NCBI GenBank assembly: GCA_040905475.1
Contig: JBBDRM010000055.1
Location: 1-39,399, forward strand
Direction: 5' to 3'
Source: Actinomycetota bacterium
GTDB taxonomy: Bacteria; Actinomycetota; AC-67
Length of the DNA stretch: 39,399 nucleotides
Below, in pieces: positions 35,573 to 39,399 of this stretch. A model generated the notes under the pieces. The model had not been told where the DNA came from. It searched no databases and saw only the letters and a list, made by a program, of their open reading frames with translations. Every line of letters starts with the position of its first letter. Positions within the stretch are counted from its first letter, which is position 1. The translations under genes were made by a program, and so were the position numbers.

Positions 35573-36271
35573 CTACTTGATCTCGAGGAGCTTCTCGCGC
35601 ACGGCATAAACGACCGCCTCCATGCGCGAGTGAAGGTGGAGCTTCTCGAGGATGTTGCGGATGTGGTTCTTGACCGTGTTCTCCGAGATGAAGAGCTCTT
35701 TCGCGATGTCGCGGTTGTTCCGGCCCTTCGCGACGAGCTTGAGGACCTCCATCTCCCGGTCGGTCAATCGCGGCTGCGGCGCCGACTGCTTCTCGTCGGC
35801 GCGCTTGACCATGGTGGCGAACTCGGACAGAAGCTTGGACGCCATCGAGGGGCTGATGAGCGACTGGCCGGTCTGGACCGAACGGATCGCGGCGCCGACC
35901 TCTTCGATGGAGACCTCCTTCAACAGGTAGCCGGTCGCGCCCGCCTTGATGGCGTCGTAGAGGTCGGCCTCTTCGTCGGAGATCGTGAGCATCAAGATCT
36001 TGACGTGCGGCAGAAGCTCCTTGATCTGCTTGGTGGCGTCGATGCCGCCGCGCTTGGGCATGCGCACGTCCATGAGGACGACGTCCGGCATGAGCTCCTG
36101 GGCTTTGCTTACGGCTTCGGCTCCGTCGCCGCCCTCACCGACGACGACGATGTCCGTCTCCTGCTCGAGAACCATCTGCAGGCCGCGCCGGAACAAGGCG
36201 TGATCGTCCACGATGAGCACGCGGATGGCATCCGGGCTCTTGTCGACGACTGCGGGGTCTTTGTCCGCCAC
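35573..36271 (-). CDS. NarL/FixJ-type response regulator
   Basis: 232 residues from GTG 36271. Receiver domain with phosphoacceptor D68 in VVLMDVRMP, acidic pair DD at 22-23 and the switch Thr/Lys region. C-terminal LuxR HTH: LTDREMEVLKLVAKGRNNRD...SENTVKNHIRNILEKL. No histidine kinase is adjacent, so it is an orphan in this window. Next gene downstream is the large ATPase. Ends TAG. Confidence 0.95.
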   Translation of the reverse strand: MADKDPAVVDKSPDAIRVLIVDDHALFRRGLQMVLEQETDIVVVGEGGDGAEAVSKAQELMPDVVLMDVRMPKRGGIDATKQIKELLPHVKILMLTISDEEADLYDAIKAGATGYLLKEVSIEEVGAAIRSVQTGQSLISPSMASKLLSEFATMVKRADEKQSAPQPRLTDREMEVLKLVAKGRNNRDIAKELFISENTVKNHIRNILEKLHLHSRMEAVVYAVREKLLEIK

Positions 36272-36341
36272 GGGGCCTCTCTCCCTTTGGGACCTCCGCG
36301 GATTGTATCGGAAGGCTACATGGGGGCGGTTGAGCCTGATT

Positions 36342-36692
36342 TCACGTCGATGTTCGGATGCTCGGCGCCCCGGGGCCTCCAGCGCGCCCCTTTCGGGTCA
36401 CTTTGCCCTTGAGCCGCCGCACCTGAGCCTCGAGCTTGGCGACCACGATGTCCATCGCGGTCATGGGATCGGGGCCTCGGGCCGTTGCTCTCAGGACGTG
36501 CTGTTTGGCGGTGAGGGTGACCTCGACCCGATGCTTCGCGATCGCGGCTCGGGAGCCCCCGTTCTCGGTGAACTCGATCTCGGCCGTCAGTAACCTGGGA
36601 AAGAGCCGGGTGACCTTCTCGACCTTCTGTGTGGCTTTCTCCTTCACTCCGTTCGTGACGTGTGCGTGGTGGCCTTTGACGATGACCTGCAT
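36342..36692 (-). CDS. hpf: Ribosome hibernation-promoting factor, short form
   Basis: 116 residues from the ATG at 36692, which has AGGGGG five bases before it; a GTG at 36698 overlaps that site and is less likely. Contains the HPF/RaiA ribosome-binding domain (VIVKGHHAHVTNGVKEKATQ, EIEFTENG, RATARGPDPMTAMD). The long-HPF dimerisation domain common in Actinobacteria is missing; a Lys/Arg-rich tail ends the protein. It binds 30S subunits in slow growth. Preceded by a structured leader RNA. Confidence 0.9.
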   Translation of the reverse strand: MQVIVKGHHAHVTNGVKEKATQKVEKVTRLFPRLLTAEIEFTENGGSRAAIAKHRVEVTLTAKQHVLRATARGPDPMTAMDIVVAKLEAQVRRLKGKVTRKGRAGGPGAPSIRTST

Positions 36693-36719
36693 CGACACCC
36701 CCTAGCGCCCGCCCGCGAA

Positions 36720-37028
36720 AAGGAAAAGGTTCCGCCCGGCTGACCTGGTCTTTGACCCCACACTCGCCTGCAGGGGGATCGCAGCCGAGCTCGCGCCGGC
36801 CGCGAAGGCCGCCGGCTCTTGCGAGCCCGCTCGCTCGGCCACTCCCGCCCTCTCGCTGACGCGCTCGGCGAGCACACCGCGGCAGGGCTTACTCCTAAGT
36901 GGCACCATGCTCAGCGACAAAAAGTCGCCTTACGTGGGTCGTTTCGCCTGCCACTGGCATCGACTTGGCGCACCGGTTGACCTTTCAGCCTGCCGGTTCA
37001 ACCGCAACCACAGACCCGGGCGGAACCT
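36720..37028 (-). ncRNA. Structured leader RNA, probable raiA motif
   Basis: About 310 bases without a convincing gene, directly upstream of hpf, where the raiA RNA motif is known to sit in Actinobacteria and Firmicutes. On the minus strand it folds plausibly: CGGTTGA/TCAACCG, AGTGGCA/TGCCACT, GGGCTC-GCAA-GAGCC with a GNRA loop, GGCC-TTCG-CGGCC, and GCGAC-TTTTT-GTCGC. A TAGAAT (37035-37040) could be the -10. Location and structure fit; the consensus has not been checked against a model. Confidence 0.55.
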
Positions 37029-37040
37029 GAACCGATTCTA

Positions 37041-37060
37041 CCCCCGCGCACCGGCGGGGG
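37041..37060. terminator. Hairpin between comF and the hpf leader
   Basis: CCCCCGC (37041-37047) pairs with GCGGGGG (37054-37060), loop GCACCG. It follows the comF stop and precedes the TAGAAT box, so it may end comF transcripts. No clear T-run. Confidence 0.45.
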
Positions 37061-37076
37061 GAACCGGCAAAAGACG

Positions 37077-37718
37077 TCAGATGGCCCGGGCGAAGGTGAC
37101 GACCGAGACCTCTCGGGCGCCGGCCAGCCTGAGGGCTTTCGCGCACTCATCGGCCGTCGCTCCGGTGGTGAAGATGTCGTCGACGAGCAGGACATGCCCG
37201 GCTACTGCGCCTTTGGCCTCGAAGGCCCGCCACAGGTTCACGCGACGCTGCTCCTTCGACAGGCCCGCCGAATCAAGGGTGTCGCGACGCTTCGTAAGGA
37301 GTCGCTTGGCCGGCAAGCGGAGCGAGCGTGCCAGCGGACGAGCGATCTCCTCGGCCGGGTTGAACCCTCGAGCCGCCTCCGACGCTCGGGTGGAAGGAAC
37401 CCACGTCACGATGTCGCCGTTCAGCGGGCGCGCGACGCGGACCATCCGCTCGGCGAGCCACCGGGCGTTCCGCCGCTCGCCGAGAAGCTTGAACGCCTTG
37501 AGCGCGTCCCGTGCGGGGCCCTCGTAGACGACGGCTGCGTGCGCGTGGGCGAATCTCGTCCGGACCGGATGAGGCTGCGAGACACACGCGGCGCACAGCG
37601 GCGGAGCGATCCACCGCACGCCGGCCGAGCAGGGCTCGCACAACGGTGCACTCCCCCACGCGTCGCATGCAGCGCATCGTCCGGGGAGAAGAAGACCGAT
37701 CGCATCGCCGACGCGCAT
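37077..37718 (-). CDS. comF: ComF-family phosphoribosyltransferase
   Basis: 213 residues. N-terminal zinc cysteines (GRCAACDAWGSAPLCEPC, PLCAAC) and the phosphoribosyltransferase PRPP loop VLLVDDIFTTGATADEC at the C-terminus. ComF homologues are linked with DNA uptake in competent bacteria, but many species lack competence genes, so the role is open. Stands upstream of hpf as in other Actinobacteria. Confidence 0.93.
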   Translation of the reverse strand: MRVGDAIGLLLPGRCAACDAWGSAPLCEPCSAGVRWIAPPLCAACVSQPHPVRTRFAHAHAAVVYEGPARDALKAFKLLGERRNARWLAERMVRVARPLNGDIVTWVPSTRASEAARGFNPAEEIARPLARSLRLPAKRLLTKRRDTLDSAGLSKEQRRVNLWRAFEAKGAVAGHVLLVDDIFTTGATADECAKALRLAGAREVSVVTFARAI

Positions 37719-37797
37719 CCGAAAGCGATGGTAGAGCCGGGCGCCCCCCGATCGCGCGACGCGGAGATACGTTCGCGACGACGGCGCTGATGACGAT

Positions 37798-38511
37798 CTA
37801 CGACGAAGCTGGGGTGCTTGGGCCGGACGTCACCATGTACGTGATCGACCGAGCCACGAGTTCGCCGTCGGCGCTGTACTTGTCGAATCGCGCTTGGTCA
37901 CTCGCGAACACGTGGACGACGAGCGTCGACGGAGCGATGTCGCATGCGGGCGTCTCGAAGGCGCACGGCGGTCGCCAATCGATGCGGTAGAAGTAGCCGA
38001 CCGACCCGTCGCCGGCCTGTTGCTCGATCCGCATGTACGGCCGGCCACCGCCCCACGTTCCGCGCAGGACACCCTCGGCGCCCTCGGCGGCTGAACGCTC
38101 GAGATCCTCCTCGAGGCGCGCGATGGTCACGGCGAACGTTGGCTCGCCGGCAGCGGTTCCGATCTCGCCGGGGGGAAGCACTTCGTATACGCCTTCGAAG
38201 TGCGTAACCCGCCACGTGAGCGGATGCTTCACGGTCCACTGCCCGATCGGATCTGAAGCCTCGCTCCAACCCACGTAGGGGGCGGGAGGAGCGATAGGAG
38301 GAGTGATCCGCGTGGCTCCTCCGGTGCCGAGCTGCGGCACCACGATCACGGCGGCGACGATCACCGCGGCCGCGCCGGCCAAGCCGGCGACCATCTGCCG
38401 GCGTCGCGAGCGACCCACGCGGCGCTCGAACCGGTCCCACGCGTCGAGCACCGGCGGCTCGTTGGCCACCGCTCGGTTCAACGTCTCTTTGAAATGCTCT
38501 TCCATCTTCAT
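37798..38511 (-). CDS. Anti-sigma-like membrane protein
   Basis: 237 residues. A short cytoplasmic part (about 1-38) begins MKMEEHFKETLNRAVANEPP, then one membrane helix (MVAGLAGAAAVIVAAVIVV, about 40-58) and an exported domain. The start codon overlaps the sigma factor stop (ATGA), so it is the coupled partner, by analogy an anti-sigma factor. No zinc HxxxCxxC motif is visible, so not the ZAS type. Ends TAG. Confidence 0.75.
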   Translation of the reverse strand: MKMEEHFKETLNRAVANEPPVLDAWDRFERRVGRSRRRQMVAGLAGAAAVIVAAVIVVPQLGTGGATRITPPIAPPAPYVGWSEASDPIGQWTVKHPLTWRVTHFEGVYEVLPPGEIGTAAGEPTFAVTIARLEEDLERSAAEGAEGVLRGTWGGGRPYMRIEQQAGDGSVGYFYRIDWRPPCAFETPACDIAPSTLVVHVFASDQARFDKYSADGELVARSITYMVTSGPSTPASS

Positions 38512-39026
38512 GGCGTATCACTCCCGCCGACGATCTCATCGGAGCTCCATACTGGGCCGAGCGTCTCGCGCAACCGGCCGACGCCGCGATGCACGAGCGA
38601 TTTCACGGTGCCGACCGGCATGTCCAAAGCCAAGGCGACCTCCGCCTCCGGCAGGTCCTCGTAGAAGCGGAGGACGATCGCCGCGCGCTGTCGCTGCGGC
38701 AGCGCACGGATCGCCTCCCAGAGCACCATCCCCTCTTCGCCGAGCTCCGGCCGGTACTCGGAAGCGCGAAGCATCTCGGCATGTTTGGCGGCCACCGCCG
38801 ACCGCCGCAGGAGGGAACGGCGGTGGTTCACGAGCACGGATCGCGCGTACGCGCCCGGCCGTTCTCGCTCGGTGATCCGCGACCAAGCCCGGTAGGTGCG
38901 GACCATCGCTTCCTGCGCGAGATCCTCGGCCTCGGCCCAGTCGCCGCTCAGCAGATAGCCGAGACGGCGCAGCGGTCGGAACTCCGCCTCGAAGAACTCC
39001 CGGAACTCCTGGTCTTTGGTATCCAT
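38508..39026 (-). CDS. ECF sigma factor, SigE-like
   Basis: 172 residues. Region 2 (EAEDLAQEAMVRTYRAW) and region 4 (LPQRQRAAIVLRFYEDLPEAEVALALDMPVGTVKSLVHRG) of an extracytoplasmic-function sigma factor. The partner membrane protein overlaps by 4 bases. A GCAACC-N16-CGTCTT element upstream is a plausible self-recognised promoter. Regulon not deducible. Confidence 0.94.
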   Translation of the reverse strand: MDTKDQEFREFFEAEFRPLRRLGYLLSGDWAEAEDLAQEAMVRTYRAWSRITERERPGAYARSVLVNHRRSLLRRSAVAAKHAEMLRASEYRPELGEEGMVLWEAIRALPQRQRAAIVLRFYEDLPEAEVALALDMPVGTVKSLVHRGVGRLRETLGPVWSSDEIVGGSDTP

Positions 39027-39044
39027 CGCTCCCTCTCACCCGGC

Positions 39045-39072
39045 AAGACGCCACCGAGCGACGGAAGGTTGC
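39045..39072 (-). promoter_or_regulatory. ECF-type promoter upstream of the sigma factor
   Basis: Minus strand GCAACC (39072-39067), 16-base spacer, CGTCTT (39050-39045). The AAC box and CGTC element suit autoregulated ECF promoters; the start codon follows about 18 bases later. Confidence 0.5.
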
Positions 39073-39082
39073 GTGCCGAGAG

Positions 39083-39399
39083 CTACTTCTTGCGACCCGA
39101 GCGGCGTTTGGCCGCCGGGGCTGGGCGTTTGGCCGCCGTGGCTGGGCGTTTACGAGGCTTCGCGGCCGGCTTCGGCCCTGCCTTGAGAGCCGGCCGGGAC
39201 TTAGCGGCGCGCTTGGGGGCCAGCTTCGAGCGCGCCTTCTCGGGTGCCGGCGCCTTGGGCTTCGGCTCCCTTGGGGCAAGTTTCTTCAATGCAACGGCGA
39301 AGGGCGCGGTGGCGGTCCCGTTCTCCGTCACGATCGCCGTCACGAGACGAGCCGGGGTGACGTCGAACGCCGGATTGACGGCGTAGGTGCCGGGCGGAG
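39083..39399 (-). CDS. mtnA: MtnA (methylthioribose-1-phosphate isomerase), C-terminal part with basic tail
   Basis: Cut by the window's right edge; coding runs from 39397 to the stop at 39083. The visible start of the sequence, [20 protein letters not shown], is the end of MtnA of the methionine salvage pathway. About 40 residues into the visible part the normal enzyme stops, but here a Lys/Ala/Pro-rich tail of some 60 residues follows ([18 protein letters not shown]-type), like histone H1. Codon use matches neighbours. The catalytic part lies outside the window. Ends TAG. Confidence 0.8.
   Translation of the reverse strand, partial: PPGTYAVNPAFDVTPARLVTAIVTENGTATAPFAVALKKLAPREPKPKAPAPEKARSKLAPKRAAKSRPALKAGPKPAAKPRKRPATAAKRPAPAAKRRSGRKK
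39104..39151. repeat. 21-bp tandem repeat inside the mtnA tail
   Basis: Units 39104-39124 and 39125-39145 (GCGTTTGGCCGCCG...GGCTGG) differ by one base, plus six bases of a third. They encode AAKRP-type steps of the basic tail, so the tail probably grew by slippage. Confidence 0.7.

Noticed and set aside
36702-36920. 72-residue open frame upstream of hpf
   Set aside because: Composition is repetitive and it lies within the structured leader; no ribosome site or family supports it.

Overview
The window is GC-rich DNA from an actinobacterium, probably a deep-branching or uncultured lineage. Three things point there. The block mec-cysO-cysM-murI-MBL hydrolase-rph-rdgB follows the order of Mycobacterium tuberculosis Rv1334-Rv1341, without the rhomboid Rv1337. 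The block comF-hpf-secA-prfB-ftsE-ftsX-smpB-ssrA is also typical. GTG/TTG starts and TGA/TAG stops are frequent. I cannot name a genus.

Layout. 1-333: three tRNA genes (His, Lys, Leu) on +. 334-5977: an accessory island behind the tRNA-Leu 3' end, closed by a 25-bp copy of that end at 5953-5977. It holds a secreted ScyD/ScyE-like propeller protein, a large ATPase-LuxR regulator sharing a 17-bp upstream dyad with it, and a TIR / Mind-bomb-like SH3 gene split by an in-frame TAG. 5980-12704: a minus-strand run, DUF2277, alpha/beta hydrolase (also split by an in-frame TAG), selD, mec, cysO, cysM, murI, Rv1339-like hydrolase, rph and rdgB. It joins sulfur-carrier cysteine synthesis, selenophosphate, cell-wall D-Glu, RNA maturation and nucleotide-pool cleaning. 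12738-19858: single genes and pairs: an operator-controlled membrane protein/winged-helix pair, CocE-like esterase, catalase-related peroxidase, SGNH-like protein, DJ-1/PfpI protein and a Tat-exported PHP hydrolase. 19859-21534: two toxin-antitoxin modules bracketed by fragments resembling the ssrA 3' end.

21535-31115 is the housekeeping block ssrA, smpB, an M23 hydrolase, ftsX, ftsE, a two-gene transketolase, prfB with its programmed +1 frameshift, and secA. 31178-36271 has two paralogous one-helix small proteins, each with its own strong ribosome site and hairpin, a 1112-residue ATPase and a NarL-type response regulator. 36342-37718 carries hpf, a long structured leader on the raiA-motif position, and comF. 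37798-39026 is an ECF sigma/anti-sigma pair behind an ECF-like promoter. The right edge cuts an mtnA gene whose product has a histone-H1-like basic tail.

The most unusual items are the tRNA-Leu island with its TIR gene, the tandem accretion of toxin-antitoxin modules at ssrA, two conserved genes with single in-frame amber codons in a region where TAG is a common normal stop, a CysO carrier with an Arg after its terminal Gly-Gly, the paralogous small membrane proteins, and the basic tail on MtnA.
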